A stretch of 35,270 bases of DNA from Paracoccus shanxieyensis (GTDB lineage Bacteria; Pseudomonadota; Alphaproteobacteria; Rhodobacterales; Rhodobacteraceae). A model generated the notes under the pieces. The model made no database searches. It had not been told where the DNA came from and worked only from the letters and a program-made list of their open reading frames with translations. Numbering within the stretch: the first letter of the stretch is position 1; each line of letters opens with the position of its first letter. A program made the translations under genes and the position numbers. This document shows positions 15,681 through 23,194 of the stretch, piece by piece. The stretch lies in NCBI RefSeq assembly GCF_009711265.1, contig NZ_WMII01000026.1, positions 1-35,270 of the forward strand. The letters are read 5' to 3'.

Positions 15681-15706
15681 CTTTGGATTTCGTCCAGATG
15701 GGAATG

Positions 15707-17044
15707 TCACTTGCCCGACACAATCGCACTCCGGTCGGGCGCGCCCCGGTCGGGCGGTGAGGTTTCCTCATCCTCATCGGACAGCGCCGGGGGATCCTCT
15801 CCGGCAAGGAAATTGCCGAATTTCTCAAGTCCCGGGATGTGGTCTGCCAGCACGCGCATGACCACAAGGATCGGCACGGCGACGATCATGCCGATCACCG
15901 ACCACAGCCACGCCCACAGCGCTACGGTCAGAAACACCACCACGGTGTTCAGTTGCAGTTTGCGCGACACGAAATAGGGCGTGATCAACTGCCCCTCAAG
16001 CGAGGTCAGGCCCAGATAGGTCAACCCGACCATCAGCGGCGTGAACAGGTCGTCGAAGACGAAGACACCGACCAGCGTGGCGATCAGGACGCCGCTGACC
16101 GCGCCCAGATAGGGGATGAAGTTCAAAAGGAAGGCCGCGACCCCGAACAGCATCGGGCTGGGCAGGCCCCATGCCCACATCGCAAGCCCGATGGCGATGC
16201 CAAGGCCCGCATTGATCAGGGTGATCGCGCCCAGATAATCGCCCAGCCGTTCCTCGATCTCGCGCAGGGCAAGGTATGAGGCGCGCTTCTCGCTCATCCT
16301 TGGGAAGCTTTGCACGATCTTCAGATACAGCAGATCCCCGGAGGAGAGCAGGAAGAACAGCATGAACAGCGTGAAGATGATCTGACCCACGAAGGCCGGG
16401 CCGAACTCCATTGCGCCCAGCAAGGCCGAGGATTGCGGCGTCGTGTTGACCTCGACCTGAATATGCTGGTCGGCGGGCTGCGGCGTGCCGGGGGTGGGCA
16501 CGCTGGTGACGGTGCCGGTCACGGTGCCTGTGACGTTTGCGGTGGGATCGACCGCGCCCGCCAGCGGGTTCTGCGGGGTCGACTGGCCACTCGACGGACC
16601 CGAGGAGCCACCGCCGCCGCCCGTCAACTCGTCGATCTTGGCGGCGGCGCGTTCCAGCCCTTTGAAATTGCTGCGCAGATCCTCGAACCGCTGTTCCAGC
16701 CGGTATTCGATCAGCGATGAATTGTCGATCAGCCGGTTGACCGGACCCGAGACGATGAAGCCGATGACCGAGACCAGAACGACCAGCCCCAGCGACACCA
16801 CGGTCGCCGTGATCACCGGGGCGATGCCCCAACGCTCCATCAGGCGGCGAAACGGCGAAAACACGAAGAACAAAAGAAATGCCAGCGTCACCGGCATCAG
16901 GAAGGCGCGGGCCTGCGCGAAAAAGCTGAACATCAGCAGCAGGAAGATCCCGATCACCGCCCAGTTCGCGACGCGCGGCAGGCTTTGCCGATCGGGTGGC
17001 TCGGAAAACGGAAACATATGGTTCGGATTTTGTGGTGACATCAT
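15707..17044 (-). CDS. AI-2E family transporter (PerM/TqsA-like membrane protein)
   Basis: A protein of about 445 residues with the eight-helix AI-2E/UPF0118 layout: two helices near the N-terminus (WAVIGIFLLLMFSFF and the VTLAFLLFFVFSPFRRL phrase), one at about 80-100, then a soluble loop, then the conserved C-terminal bundle (FLLNFIPYLGAVSG, LEGQLITPYFVSRKLQLN, WLWSVIGMIVAVPIL). Relatives include putative signal exporters, proton antiporters and permeases, so the substrate is open. The loop at about 145-205 carries an unusual Gly/Ser/Thr/Pro/Val-rich low-complexity insert (GGGGGSSGPSSGQSTP, repeated TGTVTG). ATG at 17044 is preferred to a TTG at 17053, with GGGGA upstream. Its promoter region coincides with the terminator of the upstream gene. 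Confidence 0.88.
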   Translation of the reverse strand: MMSPQNPNHMFPFSEPPDRQSLPRVANWAVIGIFLLLMFSFFAQARAFLMPVTLAFLLFFVFSPFRRLMERWGIAPVITATVVSLGLVVLVSVIGFIVSGPVNRLIDNSSLIEYRLEQRFEDLRSNFKGLERAAAKIDELTGGGGGSSGPSSGQSTPQNPLAGAVDPTANVTGTVTGTVTSVPTPGTPQPADQHIQVEVNTTPQSSALLGAMEFGPAFVGQIIFTLFMLFFLLSSGDLLYLKIVQSFPRMSEKRASYLALREIEERLGDYLGAITLINAGLGIAIGLAMWAWGLPSPMLFGVAAFLLNFIPYLGAVSGVLIATLVGVFVFDDLFTPLMVGLTYLGLTSLEGQLITPYFVSRKLQLNTVVVFLTVALWAWLWSVIGMIVAVPILVVMRVLADHIPGLEKFGNFLAGEDPPALSDEDEETSPPDRGAPDRSAIVSGK

Positions 17045-17072
17045 GTTCCCCAAGCGCGCCTGCCGGAAAACG

Positions 17073-17107
17073 AAAAACCCCGCAGACAGGTTCCTGACTG
17101 CGGGGTT
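17073..17107 (-). terminator. Rho-independent terminator after carboxynorspermidine synthase
   Basis: Read on the minus strand, a 10-bp stem (AACCCCGCAG with CTGCGGGGTT) with a 12-base loop is followed by TTTTT. It begins about 24 bp after the TAA at 17131-17133. It leaves only about 30 bp before the AI-2E gene, which must use a promoter overlapping this hairpin or depend on read-through. Confidence 0.85.
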
Positions 17108-17130
17108 GATGTTTTATGGTCGGGCTGCGT

Positions 17131-18354
17131 TTACAGCGGGTGGTCACCCGTCGCGTCGATCACGCGGGTCGGCAGGCCCAGATCGCCCAGCAGCTCAAGG
17201 AAGGGGCGGGCGGGCAAGTCTTCGACATTGGCCATCTTCTTCACGTCCCAGATGCCACGCGCGACAAGGATCGCGGCGGCCACCGGCGGCACGCCAGCGG
17301 TATAGCTGATGCCCTGACTGCCGACCTCGTTGAAGGCATCCTTGTGATCGGCGACGTTGTAGATGAAGACCTCGCCGGGTTTGCCATCCTGCGTGCCCTT
17401 GACCAGATCGCCGATGCAGGTCTTGCCTTCGTAATCCGCCGCAAGGCTGGAGGGATCGGGCAGCACGGCCTTGACCAGTTTCAGCGGCACGACCTCAAGC
17501 CCCTCGGCGGTGGTCACGGGTTTTTCCGACAGCAGGCCAAGGTTCTGCAGCACGGTGAAGACGTTGATGTAATGCGCGCCAAAGCCCATCCAGAACCGCA
17601 CATCCGCGTCCTTGTAGCGGGCGGACAGACTGTGGACCTCATCATGGCCGGACAGATAGGCGGTCTGTTTGCCGACGACGGGCAGATCCCATTCGCGGCC
17701 GACCTCGAACATCTTGTTTTCCTGCCACGCGCCTTTCTGCCAGCTGTAGACGGTGCCGGTGAATTCGCGGAAGTTGATCTCGGGGTCGAAATTCGTGGCG
17801 AACCAGCGACCATGCGAGCCGGCGTTGATATCCACGATGTCGATCGAGTCGACCTTGTCGAAATATTCGTCCTCGGCCAGACGGGCATAGGCATTGACCA
17901 CGCCCGGATCGAAGCCCACGCCCAGAATTGCGGTGATGCCCGCCTTTTCGCACGCCTCGCGGCGCTTCCATTCGTAATTGCCATACCATGGCGGGGTTTC
18001 GCAGACCTTGGCGGGATCTTCGTGGATCGCGGTGTCCAGATAGGCCGCGCCGGTGTCGATGCAGCCCTGCAGCACCGTCATGTTCACAAAAGCCGAGCCG
18101 ACATTGATGACGATCTTGGCGTCGATCTGCCGGATCAGGCTGGCCACGACCTTGCTGTCCATGGCGTCCAGAGAATGCGCGGTAAATTCGACCGTATGGC
18201 CTTTTTCACGAATGCCCGTGATGATCTGCTCGGCCTTGCTGACCGTGCGGGATGCGATGTGCAGCGCGCCGAATTCCTTGGCATTCTGCGCCACCTTATG
18301 CGCGACCACCTGCGCGACGCCGCCGGCGCCGATGATGAGCACGTTTTTGGCCAA
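17131..18354 (-). CDS. Carboxy(nor)spermidine dehydrogenase (saccharopine dehydrogenase family)
   Basis: A 407-residue enzyme. It reductively condenses aspartate semialdehyde with putrescine or diaminopropane, giving carboxyspermidine or carboxynorspermidine. The N-terminal Rossmann fold has GAGGVAQV (9-16). The saccharopine-dehydrogenase C-terminal domain includes GVGFDPGVVNAYAR and WMGFGAHYINVFTVLQNLG, typical of the polyamine branch (sometimes labelled Lys1-like). The start is TTG at 18354, set by an excellent AAGGAG six bases upstream. It lies 57 bp downstream of nspC, its pathway partner, and ends in a strong terminator. The two genes give a route to spermidine that does not use S-adenosylmethionine decarboxylase. 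Confidence 0.92.
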   Translation of the reverse strand: MAKNVLIIGAGGVAQVVAHKVAQNAKEFGALHIASRTVSKAEQIITGIREKGHTVEFTAHSLDAMDSKVVASLIRQIDAKIVINVGSAFVNMTVLQGCIDTGAAYLDTAIHEDPAKVCETPPWYGNYEWKRREACEKAGITAILGVGFDPGVVNAYARLAEDEYFDKVDSIDIVDINAGSHGRWFATNFDPEINFREFTGTVYSWQKGAWQENKMFEVGREWDLPVVGKQTAYLSGHDEVHSLSARYKDADVRFWMGFGAHYINVFTVLQNLGLLSEKPVTTAEGLEVVPLKLVKAVLPDPSSLAADYEGKTCIGDLVKGTQDGKPGEVFIYNVADHKDAFNEVGSQGISYTAGVPPVAAAILVARGIWDVKKMANVEDLPARPFLELLGDLGLPTRVIDATGDHPL

Positions 18355-18411
18355 TTCGATCTCCTTTTCTTGGCAGGGAATGTTCCGTCGGGGGCTCTCT
18401 GGCTTGTGTTT

Positions 18412-19518
18412 TCAGGACAGGCTGGATTTGTAATCGTCGTAGGTGAACCGGCGGACTTCGCGGATCGTTCCGTTTTCGTCCCGGATGGCAATGGCGGGCA
18501 TCGGCACGCCGTTGAACCAGTTTTTCTTGACCATGGTATAGCCCGCCGCATCGGCGATGCTGATGCGCGAGCCGACCTGCAAGGGCTGCGCAAAGCGCGC
18601 CTCGCCGAAGATATCGCCCGCAAGGCAGGTCTTTCCGGCGATCTGATAGGCGTGCTGGCCATCCTGCGGCAGCTTGGCGGTTTCGCGATAGATCAGCAGG
18701 TCCAGCATATGCGCCTCGATGCTGCTGTCGACGATGGCCACGTCCTTGCCGTTATGGATCAGGTCCAGAACGGTGACTTCAAGGCTGGCGGATCTGGTGA
18801 TGCTGGCCTCGCCCGGTTCAAGGAAAAGCTGCACGCCGAATTTCTGCTGGAACGCCTTGAGCCGCGCGGCCAGTTTCTCCAGCGGATAGCCGTCGCCGGT
18901 GAAGTGGATGCCGCCGCCAAGGCTGACCCAATCCAGCTTTTCAAGTAAACCGCCGAATTCGGCCTCGATCCGCGACAGTTGCGCATCGAACAGATCGAAA
19001 TCGCCGTTTTCGCAATTATAGTGGATCATCACGCCGCTGATGCGGTCCAGCGCCTGTTCCAGCTTGGGCAGATCCCATTCGCCAAGACGCGAGAACGGCC
19101 GCGCCGGATCCGCCAGATCGAAGCCAGAGGTGGAAAAGCGCGGGTTCAGGCGCAGGCCCATCTTGATGCCGCGCGCCGCCGCCTTGTCGGAGTAGCGGTC
19201 AAGCTGGCCCAGACTGTTGAAGATGATCTTGTCGGCGTAACCCAACGCCTCGTCGATTTCGTGATCGGCCCATGCGACGGAATAGGCATGGGTCTCGGCC
19301 CCGAATTCCTCATGGCCCAGCCGCAGCTCGAACAGCGAGGATGAGGTCGTGCCGTCCATGAAGGGGCGCATGAAATCGAACGCGCCCCATGTGGCAAAGC
19401 ATTTCAGCGCCAGCAGGCATTTCACGCCCGATTGTTCGCGCAAGGACTGGATGCGCTGCATGTTCACCCGCAGTTTTGCAAGGTCGATCAGATAGTAAGG
19501 CGTTTGCAGATCGGACAT
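18412..19518 (-). CDS. Carboxynorspermidine/carboxyspermidine decarboxylase
   Basis: A PLP-dependent decarboxylase of the alanine-racemase fold, 368 residues, cytoplasmic. It converts carboxyspermidine or carboxynorspermidine to spermidine or norspermidine. The PLP lysine is K39 in CLLALKCF. Other conserved phrases are GLRLNPRFS, HYNCENGDFD, LGGGIHFTGDGYP, LEPGEA (phosphate/PLP) and CLAGDIFGEARF with the substrate-side cysteine and aspartate. The ATG at 19518 has AAGGG upstream. A good promoter (TTGCGA, 17 bp, TAAATG) lies about 40-70 bp upstream on the same strand. It is the first gene of a two-gene operon with the dehydrogenase. Confidence 0.93.
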   Translation of the reverse strand: MSDLQTPYYLIDLAKLRVNMQRIQSLREQSGVKCLLALKCFATWGAFDFMRPFMDGTTSSSLFELRLGHEEFGAETHAYSVAWADHEIDEALGYADKIIFNSLGQLDRYSDKAAARGIKMGLRLNPRFSTSGFDLADPARPFSRLGEWDLPKLEQALDRISGVMIHYNCENGDFDLFDAQLSRIEAEFGGLLEKLDWVSLGGGIHFTGDGYPLEKLAARLKAFQQKFGVQLFLEPGEASITRSASLEVTVLDLIHNGKDVAIVDSSIEAHMLDLLIYRETAKLPQDGQHAYQIAGKTCLAGDIFGEARFAQPLQVGSRISIADAAGYTMVKKNWFNGVPMPAIAIRDENGTIREVRRFTYDDYKSSLS

Positions 19519-19558
19519 GGCGCGTATCCCTTGAAGCGGCGGGTCGGATGAACCCGGT

Positions 19559-19587
19559 CATTTAGGCCCCCCATGCGGATTTCGCAA
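19559..19587 (-). promoter_or_regulatory. Putative promoter of the nspC operon
   Basis: On the minus strand TTGCGA and TAAATG are separated by exactly 17 bases, predicting a start near 19552 and a leader of about 34 nt before the nspC ATG. No operator-like repeat overlaps it. Confidence 0.5.
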
Positions 19588-19650
19588 GGAAAGGTGACGG
19601 CGGCGTGACGCCGGGCCGTGGTTTCCGCCGATCGTGAAGTCACGACCCCG

Positions 19651-19701
19651 CGACGGATTCCCGCCGCTGGGCAGGGCCATTCCGGCGGCCTGCCGCCGTC
19701 G
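19651..19701. repeat. Nested inverted repeats upstream of the VaFE-like gene
   Basis: CGACGG (19651-19656) pairs with CCGTCG (19696-19701), and inside it GGCAGG (19670-19675) pairs with CCTGCC (19689-19694). The two arms could fold into one GC-rich structure of about 50 bases, 50 bp before the exported protein's ATG and just upstream of the nspC promoter. Its role is unknown. Confidence 0.3.
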
Positions 19702-19751
19702 GGAATTGCGCGGCTTGAACGGACGGGTCTGAAATTCTAACTGCTGCCGCC

Positions 19752-20672
19752 ATGAACACACATAAAAGACTTAACGTCCCGACGGTCGCTGCGCTGGTCC
19801 TGCTGGGCCTGATGCAGCCTGCCCTTGCCACCCCGCCCGCAAGCGACACCAAGGCCGCCCAAGGCGTGTCGTTGACCAGCCTCGTGGTCGAGGATGCCGA
19901 TGAAAACCGCTTCTTTCTGCGCACCGGCGGGATTGCCCGCGACGATGTGACCTATGACGGTGTGACGCCCGGCCACAGCTATACGCTTGTCGCGCAGCTT
20001 TACCATCTGGGCACGCAGGAATTGACCGGCGCGCCGGTTCTGGACACCCTGACGCCCGATGCGGCCAGCGGCCAGACCAGTGTCATGCTGCCGGTTCCGG
20101 CCAATCGCACGCGGTTCAATGTGGATTACGCGGTGTATCTGACGCTGTATGAAGGTCAGGTCGATCCGGCATCTGTGGCCGATGCCACGCCGCTGGCCGA
20201 GATCCGCGACACCGAAAGCGAAGCCACCGTCATTCAGGTCCATGCCGTCCAGCGCGTGACCGTGACCGCAGCAGACGCCGCTGACGGCGACCGCGCGCTG
20301 CCCGGCAAGGGCGGCAGCATCGCGGCCAGGGTCGATTACGAAAATCTGGTCGAGGGCTATCCCTACACGATCTGGGGCGAGTTGATGAAGACCTCGGGCC
20401 AATCCACCGGCATCTTTGCCAGCATCGCCGATTACCGGCCCAAGGGAAAGAATGGCAGCGTGACGCTGGAATTCACCGTGCCCGACGGGTTCGAGGGCGT
20501 GGAACTGGTGCCCTCGGTCGGGCTGTATCACATGAAGCGCGTGAGCATCGGCCAGAATGGCGGGCTGCAGATCCTGCCCGATGCGCCGAACCCGGTGATG
20601 ATCGCCTCGGACCCCAATCTGAACGTGCCGGCAAAGACCATCGCCATCGGCACGCTGTTTCAGGAAGACTGA
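19752..20672 (+). CDS. Exported protein with two VaFE (T-Q ester bond)-like domains
   Basis: A 306-residue protein with a signal peptide (residues 1-26; hydrophobic core VAALVLLGLM, cleavage after ALA). Two beta domains follow, about 38-165 and 169-300. The second begins VTVTAADAADGDRALP and continues VDYENLVEGYPYTIWGELM, closely matching the VaFE/T-Q ester-bond repeat known mainly from Gram-positive surface adhesins. The first has TPGHSYTLVAQLYH, then YAVYLTLYEGQ and AEIRDTESEATV, a form of the usual repeat ending. The C-terminal glutamine of the ester bond is not obvious in either copy, so covalent cross-linking is uncertain. There is no sortase signal, as expected for a Gram-negative, so it is probably periplasmic or secreted. 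The ATG at 19752 lacks a clear ribosome site. The gene stands alone, convergent with iscR. Confidence 0.7.
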   Translation: MNTHKRLNVPTVAALVLLGLMQPALATPPASDTKAAQGVSLTSLVVEDADENRFFLRTGGIARDDVTYDGVTPGHSYTLVAQLYHLGTQELTGAPVLDTLTPDAASGQTSVMLPVPANRTRFNVDYAVYLTLYEGQVDPASVADATPLAEIRDTESEATVIQVHAVQRVTVTAADAADGDRALPGKGGSIAARVDYENLVEGYPYTIWGELMKTSGQSTGIFASIADYRPKGKNGSVTLEFTVPDGFEGVELVPSVGLYHMKRVSIGQNGGLQILPDAPNPVMIASDPNLNVPAKTIAIGTLFQED

Positions 20673-20702
20673 CACCCAAAGGTGCGGCGGAATGGCCGTG
20701 CC

Positions 20703-21161
20703 TTAGTCATCGACGATCGACAGGATCTTGGGCAGGGCGGGGCAGGGCAGAAGCTGGTTCTTGGCCACGTCGGCCAGCGTGTGATTGTGCAGAAAGACAT
20801 AGACATGCGCCGAAAGCCCCTCCCACAGACGATTGGACAGGGTTTGCGCGCGGGATCCGGAAATCCCGCCCGACGCGCCCGCGCCGACATGCAGCGCGCT
20901 CACGGTTTCGTCGACCGCCTCAAGGATATCGGCAACGCGGATCGTCTCGGGGGCCTTGGCCAGACGGTAGCCGCCGCCCGGACCACGCACCGATTCGACC
21001 AGCCCCGACCGGCGCAGCCGCACGAAAAGCTGTTCAAGATAGGGCAGCGAGATGTCCTGCCGCTTCGAGATCTCGGCCAGCGAGGTCAGGTCTTCGTTCT
21101 TCGCAATCGCCAGATCTACCAGCGCGACCATGGCATAACGGCCTTTGGTGGACAGTTTCAT
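20703..21161 (-). CDS. Rrf2 family Fe-S regulator IscR (Rhodobacterales type)
   Basis: A 152-residue Rrf2 regulator. The winged helix-turn-helix spans about 1-70 (MKLSTKGRYAMVALVDLA, ISLPYLEQLFVRLRRSGLVESVRGPGGGYRL). The three-cysteine Fe-S site of E. coli IscR (C92, C98, C104) is absent; the corresponding stretch reads VGAGASGGISGSRAQ. The only cysteine is C140 near the C-terminus. From memory, the Rhodobacter sphaeroides IscR also has a single cysteine and represses the isc-suf operon in response to iron. Unlike that arrangement, no suf/isc genes follow; it ends 31 bp from the VaFE gene. The start has a strong AGGAGG. It is divergent from an alpha/beta hydrolase, with palindromic repeats between. 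Confidence 0.88.
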   Translation of the reverse strand: MKLSTKGRYAMVALVDLAIAKNEDLTSLAEISKRQDISLPYLEQLFVRLRRSGLVESVRGPGGGYRLAKAPETIRVADILEAVDETVSALHVGAGASGGISGSRAQTLSNRLWEGLSAHVYVFLHNHTLADVAKNQLLPCPALPKILSIVDD

Positions 21162-21209
21162 CGTTGCCTCCTGTGTTGACGCAAGGCAGCCTTCGGGCTA
21201 ATCCGCCAG

Positions 21210-21225
21210 CGCTGTCTTGACAGCG
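21210..21225. promoter_or_regulatory. Palindrome and GTCTTG repeats between iscR and the hydrolase gene
   Basis: CGCTGTC-TT-GACAGCG is a perfect 7-bp inverted repeat with a two-base centre, 48 bp upstream of the iscR start. GTCTTG occurs three times, at 21214, 21225 and 21240. This is a candidate operator for iscR autoregulation or iron control. Confidence 0.4.
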
Positions 21226-21328
21226 TCTTGCCTGTGCCGGTCTTGCTTGATTCAGCCGCGCTTCCCAGATTGACGATCTAGAGCCGCGCCGTCACAGGGT
21301 CAAGAAACCCGCGTTCCAAAGGAAGCCC

Positions 21329-21988
21329 ATGCCCGAACTGATTTTCCCCGGTCCCGAAGGTCGTCTTGAGGGGCGCTATCACGCGCAAGCAAATCCGGAC
21401 GCGCCCATCGCGATCATCCTGCATCCGCATCCGCAATATGGCGGCACGATGAACAACCGGGTCGTCTATAACCTGCATTACGCCTTCCACCGCATGGGCT
21501 TTACCGTCATGCGCTTCAATTTCCGGGGCGTGGGCCGGTCGCAGGGCGAATTCGATCAGGGCATCGGCGAATTGTCAGACGCTGCCTCGGCGCTGGATTA
21601 TCTGCAGGCGATGAACCCCAACAGCAAGCATTGCTGGGTCGCGGGCTTCAGCTTCGGCGCGTGGATCGGCATGCAGCTTCTGATGCGCCGTCCCGAGATC
21701 ACCGGTTTCATCAGCGTGGCCCCGCCCGCGAACATGTATGATTTCAGCTTCCTTGCGCCTTGCCCGTCTTCGGGTCTGATCATCAACGGCACCGCCGACC
21801 GGGTGGCGCCGCCGAAGGATACGCATACGCTGGTCGGCAAGCTGCGCGAGCAGAAGGGCATCACCATCACCCATGATGAAATCGAGGGTGCGGACCACTT
21901 CTTCCGCGACGATGAGACCCATATGAAGCCGATGATCGACACGGTGCAGACCTATGTGCGTCGCCGCCTGACCGAAAGCTCGCGCTGA
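21329..21988 (+). CDS. Alpha/beta hydrolase
   Basis: A 219-residue single-domain hydrolase with the complete triad: S108 in the elbow GFSFGAW, D157 in NGTADRV and H190 in EGADHFF. The oxyanion region carries LHPHPQYGGTMNN, typical of a short serine-hydrolase branch that I recall near suf/isc genes in alphaproteobacteria. The substrate is unknown, and the protein is likely cytoplasmic with no lid insertion or signal peptide. The ATG at 21329 has AAAGGAAG upstream. The tandem-HD gene follows 14 bp later, so the two form an operon. Confidence 0.88.
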   Translation: MPELIFPGPEGRLEGRYHAQANPDAPIAIILHPHPQYGGTMNNRVVYNLHYAFHRMGFTVMRFNFRGVGRSQGEFDQGIGELSDAASALDYLQAMNPNSKHCWVAGFSFGAWIGMQLLMRRPEITGFISVAPPANMYDFSFLAPCPSSGLIINGTADRVAPPKDTHTLVGKLREQKGITITHDEIEGADHFFRDDETHMKPMIDTVQTYVRRRLTESSR

Positions 21989-22002
21989 AAGGTGCACCCC
22001 GC

Positions 22003-23127
22003 ATGACCGATCTGACCCGCCGTTTTGCCTTTCTGAATGAGGCCGACAGGCTGAAGTCAGTGGATCGTGCGAATGTGCTGATGGATCTGTCGCGCGCGGA
22101 AAACAGCGCCGAGCACAGCTGGCATGTGGCGCTGTATGCGCTGGTCTTCGGCGGCTCGGACCGGGCGCTGGCGATGATCCTGCTGCATGAACTGGTCGAG
22201 ATCGACACCGGCGATCATCCGATCCATCTGGATCACGACCTGCCCGCAGTGGCTGCCGCCGAACAGGCGGCGGCGCGGCGGCTGTTTGCCATGCTGCCCG
22301 ATGGCGCGCCGCTTCTGGCGCTGTGGCAGGAATTCGAGGCGGGCGAAACCGACGATGCCCGCTTTGCCAAGCGCGTCGATCACATCCAGCCGCTGTTTCA
22401 GGTGCTGAGCGCGCCCGAACCCCTGCCCGAGCATCTGCAGGTCGTGCGCGACAATCTGGCCAAGGGCCGCGCCGCGCGGCTGCGCGACGAATGGCCCGAC
22501 GCGATCAAGGCCGCGCAGGCGCTGCTGGACGGCCAGCCCGTGCCGCCCGGCATGGCGGGGCCGCTGGCCTTTCTGGCCGAGGCGGACCGGCTGAAATCCG
22601 TTTACCGCGCCAGCGAGCTTTGCGATGCCTCGCGCAAGGAAAACAGCGCCGAACACAGCTGGCATCTGGCGCTTTACGCGCTGATCATGTCGCCCTTCGC
22701 CACGGCAGAGGTGCAGATCGGCCGCGTCATCCGCATGCTGATCCTGCATGATCTGGTCGAGATCGACACCGGCGATGTGCCGATCCACGCGCAGGGCGGC
22801 GCAGCGCATCACAGCGCCGGGCAGATGGCTGCCGAAGATGCGGCAGCCGACCGCCTGTTCGGCATGCTGCCCGCGGCGCTGGGTCAGGATCTGCGCGCGC
22901 TATGGGCCGAGTTCGAGGCGAATGAGAGCGCCGATGCGGTCTTTGCCAAATCGCTGGATCGTGCCCAGCCGGTGATGCAGAACATCGCCTCGGGCGGGGG
23001 ATCGTGGGCGGCCTATGACGTGACCTATGATCAACTGGTCGAGCGGGTGGGCGTGCGCATCCAGCGCGGTGCGCCTGCGCTTTGGGACTGGCTGTCGGAA
23101 AGCGCGCAGGTCTATTTTCAGCGCTGA
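22003..23127 (+). CDS. Tandem HD-domain (HD_3/YfbR-like) fusion protein
   Basis: A 374-residue protein made of two homologous HD domains in one chain, about 8-180 and 188-374. Both begin FL(N/A)EADRLKSV and contain ENSAEHSWH(V/L)ALYAL and LVEIDTGD. Single-domain relatives of about 190-200 residues include YfbR (5'-deoxynucleotidase) and HDDC2-like phosphohydrolases. The second copy has the full metal set (H218, H249-D250, D319). The first has H38, H62 and D126 but reads His-Glu (E63) where His-Asp is expected. It could be a pseudo-active half or a full second site with altered metal binding. The start at 22003 has GAAAGG upstream and lies 14 bp behind the hydrolase stop. Confidence 0.85.
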   Translation: MTDLTRRFAFLNEADRLKSVDRANVLMDLSRAENSAEHSWHVALYALVFGGSDRALAMILLHELVEIDTGDHPIHLDHDLPAVAAAEQAAARRLFAMLPDGAPLLALWQEFEAGETDDARFAKRVDHIQPLFQVLSAPEPLPEHLQVVRDNLAKGRAARLRDEWPDAIKAAQALLDGQPVPPGMAGPLAFLAEADRLKSVYRASELCDASRKENSAEHSWHLALYALIMSPFATAEVQIGRVIRMLILHDLVEIDTGDVPIHAQGGAAHHSAGQMAAEDAAADRLFGMLPAALGQDLRALWAEFEANESADAVFAKSLDRAQPVMQNIASGGGSWAAYDVTYDQLVERVGVRIQRGAPALWDWLSESAQVYFQR

Positions 23128-23144
23128 TCTGGTGCGATTGGCCG

Positions 23145-23160
23145 GTATGCAATTGCATAC
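23145..23160. promoter_or_regulatory. 16-bp perfect palindrome upstream of icd
   Basis: GTATGCAATTGCATAC is a perfect palindrome 17 bp after the HD gene and 68 bp before the icd ATG, just upstream of a possible -35. Its form suits a GntR-, MarR- or LacI-type dimer. A second, looser repeat (GCGCCG, 12 bases, CGGCGC) lies at 23175-23198 over the -10. Confidence 0.5.
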
Positions 23161-23165
23161 ACGTC

Positions 23166-23194
23166 TTTTCCTTTGCGCCGATAGCGGATATACG
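23166..23194 (+). promoter_or_regulatory. Putative icd promoter
   Basis: TTTTCC, a 17-base spacer and TATACG fit a weak housekeeping promoter starting about 27 bp before the icd ATG. The 16-bp palindrome lies immediately upstream of the -35. Confidence 0.35.

Noticed and set aside
17116..18948. A 610-codon plus-strand frame opposite the polyamine genes
   Set aside because: Both antiparallel genes are well-known enzymes with intact motifs, and the opposite frame has no family features.
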